Counted from the first letter of the stretch, positions 1 through 11,694 are shown. The stretch is DNA of 64,000 nucleotides from Proteinivorax hydrogeniformans (GCF_040515995.1 NZ_CP159485.1:124001-188000); one strand, 5' to 3'. Program-made: numbers and translations. The notes: generated by a model from the letters alone, not told the origin.

Positions 1-57
1 AAAACTAGTTAATAAGATAGTATATCTAAAGTATGGATTTTAAGTTGAGTGCCGGAG
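1..57 (+). other. Helix 68 intervening sequence of 23S copy 1 (3' part)
   Basis: AT-rich DNA ending in AGTTGAGTGCCGG lies directly before the normal 23S words GAAGCTCTGAACCGAAGCCCC. It does not belong to the 23S consensus. Its end resembles the 3' arm of the helix 98 insertion in the same gene. The 5' arm would lie left of the window, so the size is unknown. Confidence 0.7.
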
Positions 58-78
58 AAGCTCTGAACCGAAGCCCCA

Positions 79-157
<79 letters not shown>

Positions 158-413
158 CAACGACTTGGGCGCTGTCTCAACGAAGGACCCGGTGAAATTG
201 TAGTACCTGTGAAGATGCAGGTTACCCGCGACAAGACGGAAAGACCCCGTGGAGCTTTACTGTAGCCTGATATTGGATTTTGGCATTGACTGTACAGCAT
301 AGGTGGGAGGCTGAGAATAGAGGACGCTAGTCTTCTAGGAGCCTAAAGTGGGATACCACCCTGTGAATGTTGGAATTCTAACTAGAAACCGTAATCCGGT
401 TTTAGGACAGTGT

Positions 414-446
<33 letters not shown>

Positions 447-602
447 CAAAGAGTAACGGAGGCGCCCCAAGGTCTCCTCAGAATGGTTGGAAATCATTCG
501 TAGAGTGCAAAGGCATAAGGAGGCTTGACTGCGAGACCTACAAGTCGAGCAGGGACGAAAGTCGGGCTTAGTGACCCGGCGGTACCGAGTGGAAGGGCCG
601 TC

Positions 603-711
<109 letters not shown>

Positions 712-715
712 TAGT

Positions 716-798
<83 letters not shown>

Positions 799-827
799 TG
801 TCGCGGGCGCAGGAAGTTTGAGAGGAT

Positions 828-871
<44 letters not shown>

Positions 872-911
872 ACCAGTTGTCACGCCAGTGGCAGTGCTGG
901 GTAGCTAAGTT

Positions 912-950
<39 letters not shown>

Positions 951-971
951 ACCCTCAAGATAAGACTTCCC

Positions 972-1076
972 TCCGACACTCAACTTAGAATCTAACTAAG
1001 ACTTGTCACCAAAGTAAGGTGTTAAAAGTCTTATAGATAAAGTATCTATAGTTTAGGTTTTGAGTTGAGTGTCGGA
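972..1076 (+). other. Helix 98 intervening sequence of 23S copy 1
   Basis: The second 23S copy has only about 15 nt of ordinary loop at this place. Copy 1 instead has 105 nt with a perfect 14-bp stem (TCCGACACTCAACT, 972-985, with 1063-1076). With G-U pairs the stem extends to 24 bp. Inside are two further hairpins, 997-1004 with 1026-1033 and 1033-1039 with 1043-1049. Such insertions are normally cut out by RNase III, leaving a fragmented rRNA; that step is inferred here. Confidence 0.85.
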
Positions 1077-1214
1077 TAAGACTCCAGATAGACTATCTGG
1101 TAGATAGGCCGGAGGTGTACAGGTAGTAATACCTTTAGCTGACCGGTACTAATAAGTCGAGGACTTGACCAACTTAGTTTAGATAATGACTTAGTTTTAT
1201 TCCTTATGGTAATT

Positions 1215-1333
1215 TATCCAGTGACAAAAGCGAAGAGGATCCACCGGTTCCCATCTCGAACACCGCAGTTAAGCTCTTCAGCGCCGATGGTACTTGGGGT
1301 TTACCCCCTGGAAGAGTAGGACGTCGCTGGGTT
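1215..1333 (+). rRNA. rrf: 5S ribosomal RNA (copy 1)
   Basis: About 119 nt containing the 5S words CCCATCTCGAACACCG, GTTAAGCTCTTCAGCGCCGA and AGAGTAGGACGTCGC. The ends pair (ATCCAGTG with CGCTGGGT). It lies about 45 nt after 23S and is identical to the second copy. Confidence 0.95.
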
Positions 1334-1340
1334 AAAATGT

Positions 1341-1415
1341 TCCTCAGTAGCTCAACGGTGGAGCAACCGGCTGTTAACCGGTAGGTTGTAGGTTCAAATC
1401 CTACCTGAGGAGCCA
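1341..1415 (+). tRNA. tRNA-Asn (GTT), copy 1
   Basis: 75-nt cloverleaf with acceptor TCCTCAG/CTGAGGA, anticodon GTT in the loop CTGTTAA, T-arm GGTTCAAATCC and an encoded CCA. It sits seven bases after 5S as the last gene of the rRNA operon. Confidence 0.96.
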
Positions 1416-1424
1416 AAAGTTTAA

Positions 1425-1463
1425 TAAAAATCTTATGGATATAACATCCATAAGATTTTTTTG
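1425..1463 (+). terminator. Terminator of first rRNA operon
   Basis: The stem AATCTTATGGAT pairs with ATCCATAAGATT around a 5-nt loop and is followed by a T run. It sits just after tRNA-Asn. Confidence 0.9.
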
Positions 1464-1565
1464 TTATATATAGCTGTATATTAACAACACTTTGATAAAT
1501 AATAAAAGAAGTCTAAAACTAGTTTTTTATAGGGATAACCTTTTAAAAAAATAGGAGTGAAAAAG

Positions 1566-2159
1566 GTGTTTACATATAAAATTGACGATAATATTCACTT
1601 AGAGCTACTTCAGCAAGTTCATTTCGATGGTTTACTCAATGTGCTAAAGAGAAACCAAAAAGACCTTGGAAAGTGGATGTCGTGGATTGGCACCACTTGT
1701 AGTATTGGGGATTACCAAAAGTTTATGAACAGGATGCTTTCTCGGAACGTTAAGGGATTAGATATACATAGTATAATTTTCTATAATAACATAATTGTAG
1801 GCGGAATTTGTTTAACTGACATTGATAAAACTAATAAAAAAGCAGATGCCGGGTACTGGCTAGATTTTGCCTACAGAAAAAGAGGTGTTATTACAAAAGT
1901 TTTACCACACATGATCGAGTACGCCTTTTTTAGTTTAAAACTAAATAGAGTAAATATAGTTTGCTCTGTAGTAAACAGCGATAGTAACAAAGTTCCACAA
2001 AGGCTAGGGTTCCGTCCTGAAGCTACATTAAAGGAGTGGGAGTTAGTCAATGGAGAACCACATGATTTTAATATTTACGGAATAACCAAAACGGCTTGGG
2101 AGAAAAAGCACACCTTAAAATATAGTGAAAATTTTAAGTATGCTATTGTCAAAGGATAA
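1566..2159 (+). CDS. GNAT-family N-acetyltransferase (RimJ/RimL type)
   Basis: A 197-residue protein of the RimL/RimJ branch, which uses acetyl-CoA to acetylate a protein N-terminus or a small amine. The C-terminal half shows the family pattern: GYWLDFAYRKRGVITK for the acetyl-CoA loop (about residues 96-111), then LNRVNIVCSVVNSDSNKVPQRLGF. The GTG at 1566 is preferred because AGGAG lies 8 nt upstream; the upstream in-frame GTG at 1557 overlaps that site. The gene stands alone between an rRNA operon and a riboswitch. Its substrate cannot be read from the sequence. Confidence 0.85.
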   Translation: MFTYKIDDNIHLELLQQVHFDGLLNVLKRNQKDLGKWMSWIGTTCSIGDYQKFMNRMLSRNVKGLDIHSIIFYNNIIVGGICLTDIDKTNKKADAGYWLDFAYRKRGVITKVLPHMIEYAFFSLKLNRVNIVCSVVNSDSNKVPQRLGFRPEATLKEWELVNGEPHDFNIYGITKTAWEKKHTLKYSENFKYAIVKG

Positions 2160-2173
2160 AAATATGATATAAT
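2146..2173 (+). promoter_or_regulatory. Promoter of ribU mRNA
   Basis: TTGTCA (2146-2151), 16-bp spacer, TATAAT (2168-2173). It overlaps the end of the acetyltransferase gene and is followed closely by the FMN riboswitch. Confidence 0.75.
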
Positions 2174-2206
2174 TTATGTAAAGGAAAACTAAATAACTGA
2201 TATATA

Positions 2207-2320
2207 TCTTCAGGGCAGGGTGAAATTCCCGACCGGCGGTAAAGCCCGCTACCTCTTGAAAATCAAGAGCTGATCTGGTTAGATTCCAGAGCCGACAGTA
2301 GAGTCTGGATGGAAGAAGAT
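2207..2320 (+). promoter_or_regulatory. FMN riboswitch (RFN element)
   Basis: Conserved RFN words occur in order: CAGGGCAGGGTGAAATTCCC, GACCGGCGGTAAAGCCCGC, GATCTGGTTAGATTCCAGAG, GCCGACAGT, GTCTGGATGGAAGAAG. A terminator hairpin (2365-2386) follows before ribU. The usual family action, ligand-induced termination when FMN is abundant, fits this layout. Confidence 0.97.
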
Positions 2321-2364
2321 TACTTTTATATACTTTTGTGTATAATTTTAATGTTGCGTATTTT

Positions 2365-2396
2365 ACCCCTGATATATATCAGGGGTTTATTTTATT
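2365..2396 (+). terminator. Riboswitch-controlled terminator
   Basis: ACCCCTGATA pairs with its inverted copy (2365-2386) and is followed by TTATTTTATTTT. It lies between the FMN aptamer and ribU, as an expression platform would. Confidence 0.85.
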
Positions 2397-2426
2397 TTCC
2401 TATTTAAAATATAGGAGGAATATCTT

Positions 2427-2969
2427 ATGAAAATCTTGAGACAAAATGAGAGGATTAACACGAATTTCTTGGTTAAGCTTTCGCTTTTAGCGGCTATTTC
2501 CTATCTTTTAACTTTTATTAGAATGCCGTTGCCTTTTTTTCCGGAGTTTTTGAAAATTGATATCGCGGAACTTCCTGCATTAATAGCGGGCTTTGCTTTT
2601 GGACCTATAGCTGGAGTTATAGTTGTTCTGCTAAGGAATATCTTGGATTTTCTCACAAAAACGTCAACCGGTGGAGTTGGGGAACTTTCTAATTTTATCG
2701 TAGGAAGCTCGTTTGTAGTAACAGCAAGTGCCATCTATAAGCTTAATAAAAGCAAGAGAAATGCAGTTTTAGGCGTAGTACTAGCTACAGTTGTGATGGC
2801 TTGTATAGGCCTTCTTTCCAACAAGTTTATAATTTTACCGCTTTGGGGTATGCCAGTTGAATGGAGTTTTTTGTTAACGATTATAGTTCCCTTTAATTTA
2901 ATTAAAGGGGCGCTTAATAGTTTAGTAGCTATTCTTATATACAAAAATGTATCACGCATTCTGAAATAA
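2427..2969 (+). CDS. ribU: Riboflavin ECF transporter S component RibU
   Basis: A 180-residue membrane protein with about six hydrophobic segments, the riboflavin-binding S subunit of an energy-coupling factor transporter. It has the RibU-type N-terminal stretch LAAISYLLTFIRMPLPFFPEFLKIDIAELPALIAGFAFGP and the later LRNILDFLTKTSTGGVGELSNF. An FMN riboswitch directly upstream supports the substrate. It has no ATPase of its own nearby; the ECF ATPase gene starting at 63913 is a candidate partner. AGGAGG precedes ATG at a good distance. Confidence 0.94.
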   Translation: MKILRQNERINTNFLVKLSLLAAISYLLTFIRMPLPFFPEFLKIDIAELPALIAGFAFGPIAGVIVVLLRNILDFLTKTSTGGVGELSNFIVGSSFVVTASAIYKLNKSKRNAVLGVVLATVVMACIGLLSNKFIILPLWGMPVEWSFLLTIIVPFNLIKGALNSLVAILIYKNVSRILK

Positions 2970-2990
2970 ACCAACATAATATTGAAAGAT

Positions 2991-3023
2991 AAAACAGCGC
3001 TTCTGATTGGAAGCGCTGTTTTT
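2991..3023 (+). terminator. Terminator after ribU
   Basis: AAAACAGCGCTT (2991-3002) pairs with AAGCGCTGTTTT (3011-3022) around an 8-nt loop, ending in a T run. Confidence 0.9.
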
Positions 3024-3051
3024 AAGTTCGTAGCCAGTCTTTGGTTAGTTG

Positions 3052-3345
3052 CCATATATGTTAGGAAGAACCGTCCCACTGAGATACGTGGGACATAATG
3101 TTAGGGAGGAGGCGCTCTCCCCTAAGCCATTTGGGGTTGTTCCATCTAGGCCATGCCATCTCGGGACAGAGGGGACAGGTACGACAGTCCCATTGTGAAC
3201 CGATGGGGACAGCATACCAGTTCCCATTGTCCCTAGGTTTTTCATTTGGGTATGGATTTGCTACCATATATGTAAGGAAGAACCGTCCCACTGAGATACG
3301 TGGGACATAATGTTCGGGAGCAGACACTGCTCCCCTACGCCATTT
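3052..3345. repeat. Palindrome-rich REP-like element with two 51-bp direct copies
   Basis: Copies at 3052-3102 and 3264-3314 differ at one base. Each contains GTCCCAC-8nt-GTGGGAC, then a second hairpin starting GGGAG, then CCATTT. The second hairpin keeps its stem but changes its bases (GGGAGCAG/CTGCTCCC in the right copy). The 160 bp between them holds more GTCCC/GGGAC palindromes, for example GTCCCAT with ATGGGGAC. No open reading frame here looks real. Confidence 0.8.
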
Positions 3346-3386
3346 AGGCGTCATTTAGGGCGTTGTTTTAGGTCATCATTAGGGTC

Positions 3387-3449
3387 TAGGTTTTCCTATC
3401 CAACTATCCAACCATCCAACCATCCAACTGGTTTTAGGTTTTCCTATCC
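3387..3449. repeat. Tandem 8-bp repeat inside a 15-bp direct repeat
   Basis: Four units of ATCCAAC(T/C) run from 3398 to 3429. The block is bounded by two exact copies of TAGGTTTTCCTATCC at 3387-3401 and 3435-3449. No coding sense is seen. Confidence 0.75.
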
Positions 3450-3506
3450 GCTACCTGCTATCTGCTGACCACAAAGAAAGCCCCATATATTCCCACGAAT
3501 AATCTC

Positions 3507-3535
3507 TTGACCTTTGGTAAAAATGATGGTAAAGT
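3507..3535 (+). promoter_or_regulatory. rRNA promoter P1
   Basis: TTGACC (3507-3512), 17-bp spacer, TAAAGT (3530-3535). The predicted start lies at the T of TGTCGCTG, a hairpin leader shared with P2 and the tRNA-cluster promoter. Confidence 0.75.
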
Positions 3536-3542
3536 ATATAAC

Positions 3543-3567
3543 TGTCGCTGAAACAAGCGGCGGCAAA
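3543..3567 (+). promoter_or_regulatory. Stable-RNA start hairpin, P1 copy
   Basis: TGTCGCTGAAACAAGCGG continuing to GCAAA. CGCT pairs with AGCG. It begins about 8 nt after the -10 box. Confidence 0.6.
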
Positions 3568-3603
3568 AATATTCAACAGCTTTTTAAAAAAATAAAAAAG
3601 TTG

Positions 3604-3632
3604 TTGACACAAAAACGAATAAATGGTATAGT
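3604..3632 (+). promoter_or_regulatory. rRNA promoter P2
   Basis: TTGACA (3604-3609), 17-bp spacer, TATAGT (3627-3632), close to the sigma-A consensus. Upstream of -35 there are A tracts. A boxA-like GGTCTTTGAAAATTGAAC follows at about 3670. Confidence 0.9.
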
Positions 3633-3638
3633 ATTACT

Positions 3639-3661
3639 TGTCGCTGAAACACGGCGGCAAA
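3639..3661 (+). promoter_or_regulatory. Stable-RNA start hairpin, P2 copy
   Basis: CGCTG-AAACA-CGGCG forms a 5-bp stem with one G-U pair, followed by GCAAA. It begins 7 nt after the -10 box. Compare 31718-31742. Confidence 0.65.
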
Positions 3662-3774
3662 CAAATTAGGTCTTTGAAAATTGAACAGCTAATGCAAAAG
3701 CCAGTAAGGTTTAAAGTTAATTTCTTTTTTATTATTTAAGTAAGTTGAGCTAAATTTTAGCTTTTCATAGATTC

Positions 3775-5307
<1,533 letters not shown>

Positions 5308-5345
5308 AGCTTTAACCTCAAGGTTAGTAGCATAGCTGTTTAATT

Positions 5346-5366
5346 TTGAAAGACCTAGTCTTTCAA
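5346..5366 (+). other. Hairpin in 16S-23S spacer
   Basis: TTGAAAGAC and GTCTTTCAA form a perfect 9-bp stem with a 3-nt loop. A boxA-like ATCTTTGAAA follows. The spacer (5303-5470) has no tRNA. Confidence 0.7.
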
Positions 5367-5470
5367 CCGATCTTTGAAATTACCCATAAGGATAAAACTA
5401 AGAAAGTATCAACCCGAGATATAAAAAAGCGTGGTAGATACAATTTCATTATGTTTAAACGAGAAAAACG

Positions 5471-8493
<3,023 letters not shown>

Positions 8494-8536
8494 AACTTAG
8501 TTTAGATAATGACTTAGTTTTATTCCTTATGGTAAT

Positions 8537-8655
8537 TTATCCAGTGACAAAAGCGAAGAGGATCCACCGGTTCCCATCTCGAACACCGCAGTTAAGCTCT
8601 TCAGCGCCGATGGTACTTGGGGTTTACCCCCTGGAAGAGTAGGACGTCGCTGGGT
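8537..8655 (+). rRNA. rrf: 5S ribosomal RNA (copy 2)
   Basis: Identical to the first 5S copy, about 44 nt after 23S, with the same paired ends. Confidence 0.95.
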
Positions 8656-8663
8656 TAAAATGT

Positions 8664-8738
8664 TCCTCAGTAGCTCAACGGTGGAGCAACCGGCTGTTAA
8701 CCGGTAGGTTGTAGGTTCAAATCCTACCTGAGGAGCCA
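8664..8738 (+). tRNA. tRNA-Asn (GTT), copy 2
   Basis: Identical 75-nt tRNA-Asn with encoded CCA, closing the second rRNA operon. The sequence after CCA differs from the first operon. Confidence 0.96.
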
Positions 8739-8752
8739 TAAAATCTGACATT

Positions 8753-8786
8753 AAAGGCATTGCTAAAATATATAGCAGTGCCTTTT
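8753..8786 (+). terminator. Terminator of second rRNA operon
   Basis: AAAGGCATTGCTA (8753-8765) pairs with TAGCAGTGCCTTT (8773-8785), one G-T pair, 7-nt loop. The trailing T run is short. Confidence 0.8.
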
Positions 8787-8938
8787 AACTTTGTTTAATG
8801 GAAAACTTACTGTTTACATACCACGCAAACAAGATGGTTGAATATGTTGTTAGTTTAGAGTCAACAATAGTACCTATAGTAAAGTTAAAAAACATTTTTT
8901 ATAAATATTTGTCATATAATTATATGAGGTGAGTTTAA

Positions 8939-9916
8939 ATGTCTAAAGTAAAAACCCTGTTATTAAGTGGGACCCTTGCAGTTACTACTGCCGTTGCAAC
9001 AAGCTCTATGTCTGTTGGACAACAGGAGGTTACTATTTTAACAGAAGAAGGACCCGTTACCTTGAAGACTAGTGAAACCAAGGTGAAGAATATCGTTAAT
9101 GAAGCAAATATAACTTTAAGTGAAAAACATAAGGTTTATCCGTCGTTGGATGAACAGTTAAAAACCGACTATATAGCGATTAAAGAGGGTTCAAAAGTAA
9201 AAATTTTTGTGGACGGGCAAGTAAAAGAAACAATAAGCTGGGCACTTAATGTAGAGGAGCTACTAAAAGAACAAGATATAACTTTAAATGATGAAGATAT
9301 TATAGCAGTTCCGCTAGATAAAGAATTAAAAGATATAAATAACATAGAGATTACTAGAGTTGATAGGAAGGTAGTTACTGAATCTAAAAACATCCCTTAC
9401 CAGTCGGAAATGTATATTGATAGGAGTTTGCCACCAGGTTCAAGTAGAACTGTCATAGCTGGCAAAAAAGGGGTTAAAGAAGTAACTTATGAAATCGTTT
9501 ATCATGATGGAGAGGAAAAAGAGCGAACTGTTCTAGAAAAAGAGGTAGTTACCCAACCTAAGGATGCAAAAGTTTATGCAAATCAACGGAACATGGTTGC
9601 ATCTAGGGGAGGATCAAGTAATTCAGCTGGTTATGTTGGAGTTGCGTCTTGGTATGGTTCTAAATTTCATGGCAATGGTACTGCAAGTGGCGAGACATAT
9701 GATAAAAATGCCTTGACTGCTGCTCATCGTTATCTTCCTTTTGGAACTAGAGTACAGGTTACGTTCTTACAGACCGGTCGTAGCGTAGTCGTCAGAATAA
9801 ATGATAGAGGACCCTTTGCTGATAATAGAATAATTGACTTATCAGAAGCTGCTGCTAAGGAAATTGGACTTCGCCCTCATGGAGTTGGTAGAGTGGAAAT
9901 TAAAATACTAGATTAA
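8939..9916 (+). CDS. Secreted RlpA-like protein with DUF348 and G5 domains
   Basis: A 325-residue exported protein. Residues 1-25 form a signal peptide. Two DUF348 ubiquitin-like units lie at about 31-70 and 88-128, a G5 domain at about 133-208, and an RlpA double-psi beta-barrel at 232-323. RlpA proteins of Gram-negatives are lytic transglycosylases acting on glycans lacking stem peptides. The residues linked to that activity have counterparts here: E252, H263 and D289, in SGETYD, TAAH and INDRGPF. Gram-positive YabE-type proteins usually end in a 3D domain instead. GAGGTGAG precedes ATG. Cell-wall remodelling is inferred. Confidence 0.88.
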   Translation: MSKVKTLLLSGTLAVTTAVATSSMSVGQQEVTILTEEGPVTLKTSETKVKNIVNEANITLSEKHKVYPSLDEQLKTDYIAIKEGSKVKIFVDGQVKETISWALNVEELLKEQDITLNDEDIIAVPLDKELKDINNIEITRVDRKVVTESKNIPYQSEMYIDRSLPPGSSRTVIAGKKGVKEVTYEIVYHDGEEKERTVLEKEVVTQPKDAKVYANQRNMVASRGGSSNSAGYVGVASWYGSKFHGNGTASGETYDKNALTAAHRYLPFGTRVQVTFLQTGRSVVVRINDRGPFADNRIIDLSEAAAKEIGLRPHGVGRVEIKILD

Positions 9917-9923
9917 TTTTTTT

Positions 9924-9960
9924 AAAACTGCTGATTTTGACTTAATCAGCAGTTTTTTTT
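9924..9960 (+). terminator. Terminator after RlpA-like gene
   Basis: AAAACTGCTGATT (9924-9936) pairs with AATCAGCAGTTTT (9944-9956) and runs into eight Ts. Confidence 0.92.
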
Positions 9961-10041
9961 GTGTGTGCTGTTTTAATAATCCTTTGACTTTAATAGAAGC
10001 AATTAAAGGGAAAGCCAAGCCTATGATAGAATACTAATACT

Positions 10042-10072
10042 GTGAGCTGTAGTGTAAAAATTTACAGCTTAC
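10042..10072 (+). other. Hairpin upstream of lipoprotein gene
   Basis: GTGAGCTGTA pairs with TACAGCTTAC (10 bp, one G-T). It lies where a -35 region would be relative to the TATAAT at 10091-10096, so it may be an operator or a remnant terminator. No good -35 box is seen. Confidence 0.45.
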
Positions 10073-10134
10073 TTTTAGAAAAACTTAAGGTATAATATAG
10101 TTATGTAAATTTATAAAAGAGGAGATGGAGAAGC

Positions 10135-11346
10135 TTGAAATTAACAAAAATTTTACTAATCACCCTTGTAGCAGTTTTAATATTACCTGCATGTACTCAG
10201 TCAACACCGCCAGAAAATCAAGATACAGATCTAGATGAAAATGGAAGTATCGAAAACCCAGTAGAAGATGAAAATCAAGGAGAAACTGAAGAGGAAAAAG
10301 AAGAAAAAGAAGAGCCTAAAACTCCTCAAGTAAGTCGCCCAGAAGATCTTAAGGGAATATACTTAACAGGCAATTCAGTGGGGCATCCAACTCGATTTAC
10401 GGAGTTGATAGAGCTTATAAACGACACCGAGTTAAACACAATGGTTATAGATGTTAAAGATGATCATGGTGATATATCATACCTTGATACAGAGGTTGAG
10501 TTTGCTTTGGACATAGGAGCTAATAAAAACAAAGTTTCGTCAATGGAAGAAGCTATGGAAAGGCTAGTGGAGAATGATATTTATCCACTAGCTAGGGTGG
10601 TTGTCTTTAAAGACGGAAACCTAGGGAGAGAAAGACCCGATTTAGCTATTCAAGATCCTAATGGAGGAACTTGGGTGGAAGGAGGTAGTAATGTTAAGTG
10701 GGGGGACCCTCATAGCGAAGAGGTTTGGGATTACGTTATAGATGTTGCTATCGAAGCTGCTGAGCTAGGATTTCAGGAAATTCAGTTTGACTACATCAGG
10801 TTTCCAAATAAAGGCGGCTTAGTTTACCCACATAAAGAAGCCTTTATTGAAAATCATTTAGATGAAGATGAAGAATACAGCAAGTCAATCGTTATAAAAA
10901 CTTTTGCAGAATATGCGGCGTCAAGGCTTGAAGAGTACGATGTAGATGTAACAGCTGACATATTCGGTATGATAGGCCATACGACTGGAGATATGGGCAT
11001 AGGACAGCACTTAGAAACTCTTGTTTCTGCAGAAGGCCTAGATGCAATATACCCTATGGTTTATCCTTCTCACTATAATCATAATAATTACGGTCTAGAA
11101 AATAACAATGCTCATCCTTATGAAACGGTTAACTATGCTTTAGAAGAGTTTCAGGAAAGGTTAGAGGAAGTTAACAGTGATGTTGAAATCATACCTTGGC
11201 TGCAGGCTTTTACTATGGGTGAGCCAGCTTATGGACCAGAGGAAGTTAGGTTACAAATTGAAGCTGGCCGTGACCTAGGTATTAATGATTATATACTATG
11301 GAACTCAGGCAATGTGTATGCTCCATATAAAGACGCTTTAAAGTAA
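10135..11346 (+). CDS. Lipoprotein of the putative glycoside hydrolase family (DUF4015)
   Basis: A 403-residue exported lipoprotein. Residues 1-20 are a lipoprotein signal with lipobox LPAC, so Cys20 would be lipidated. An acidic low-complexity linker rich in Glu follows (about 24-63). The rest matches the DUF4015 TIM-barrel family: KGIYLTGNSVG, NTMVIDVKDDHGD, YPLARVVVFKD, GFQEIQFDYIRFPN, and IIPWLQAF near the end. The family is named for predicted sugar hydrolysis; its substrate is unproven. TTG start after GGAGATGGAG. It follows a cell-wall gene, which hints at an envelope role. Confidence 0.85.
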   Translation: MKLTKILLITLVAVLILPACTQSTPPENQDTDLDENGSIENPVEDENQGETEEEKEEKEEPKTPQVSRPEDLKGIYLTGNSVGHPTRFTELIELINDTELNTMVIDVKDDHGDISYLDTEVEFALDIGANKNKVSSMEEAMERLVENDIYPLARVVVFKDGNLGRERPDLAIQDPNGGTWVEGGSNVKWGDPHSEEVWDYVIDVAIEAAELGFQEIQFDYIRFPNKGGLVYPHKEAFIENHLDEDEEYSKSIVIKTFAEYAASRLEEYDVDVTADIFGMIGHTTGDMGIGQHLETLVSAEGLDAIYPMVYPSHYNHNNYGLENNNAHPYETVNYALEEFQERLEEVNSDVEIIPWLQAFTMGEPAYGPEEVRLQIEAGRDLGINDYILWNSGNVYAPYKDALK

Positions 11347-11354
11347 AAAAGTGT

Positions 11355-11383
11355 TTGACTTTCATTTACCTTCATGGTATAAT
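11355..11383 (+). promoter_or_regulatory. Promoter of amino-acid transporter leader RNA
   Basis: TTGACT (11355-11360), 17-bp spacer, TATAAT (11378-11383). The start is expected near 11390, about 305 nt before the first gene. Confidence 0.88.
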
Positions 11384-11389
11384 TTTTAC

Positions 11390-11611
11390 CACAAAAGGTA
11401 AAAAAGTGGTTTGTGAAGTATCAGTTTGTAGTAGGTGGCTAATGAGCTGGGGTATGCTTATTTAAGTAGACTATAGTTAGTTAGCTAAACAACCGAGCTA
11501 AGCTGTGAAAAACTTTCCAGGGGAAAAGTGGCTTTATCTTGGCTCTGTGGGGGCCAAGGTTAGACTATAAACTTAAGTTTATGGTCTGGGCTAGTCGAAA
11601 GACGAAATCCA
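11390..11611 (+). ncRNA. Unassigned structured leader RNA (riboswitch-like)
   Basis: About 220 nt with many short helices: TTAGCT/AGCTAA (11481-11501), CTTTCC with GGGAAAAG (11513-11528), CTTGGC/GCCAAG (11538-11558), an 11-bp hairpin (11562-11587), GTC-GAAA-GAC (11594-11603). TAGACTATA occurs twice (11467 and 11561), so the arm at 11582-11587 has two possible partners. CTAGTC at 11591-11596 repeats the 5' arm of the following terminator. I checked it by eye against lysine, SAM, T-box, c-di-AMP, glycine, TPP, 6S, SRP and tmRNA features and found no match. An upstream in-frame TTG at 11539 is not used as a start. Confidence 0.6.
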
Positions 11612-11649
11612 AGCACTCTAGTCTCTTTATGAGACTAGAGTGCTTTTTT
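11612..11649 (+). terminator. Terminator at end of leader RNA
   Basis: AGCACTCTAGTCTC pairs with GAGACTAGAGTGCT (14 bp, 5-nt loop), then six Ts. It stands 45 nt before the transporter genes, so transcription must read through it to express them. Confidence 0.92.
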
Positions 11650-11694
11650 ATAACCCTTTTTTACCAAAAAATAACTAGGAGGTTTTATATAGTA

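Noticed and set aside
1204-1416. Minus-strand frame over 5S and tRNA-Asn (also 8527-8760)
   Set aside because: It is a translation of RNA genes; MAPQVGFEPTTYRLTAGCS is a well-known false protein of this type.
3045-3354. Frames in the palindromic region
   Set aside because: The plus and minus frames mirror each other, and their sequence is explained by the repeats.
3398-3429. CRISPR-like repeats
   Set aside because: Units are 8 bp and adjoin without spacers; no cas genes are present.
11390-11649. Leader as 6S RNA, SRP RNA or a known amino-acid riboswitch
   Set aside because: The signature words of these RNAs are missing, for example GGTCCGGAAGGAAGC of SRP and GGGTGG of T-boxes.
11539-11694. 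N-terminal extension of the receptor gene from a TTG
   Set aside because: It runs through the leader RNA terminator, has no ribosome site, and would bury the lipoprotein signal.
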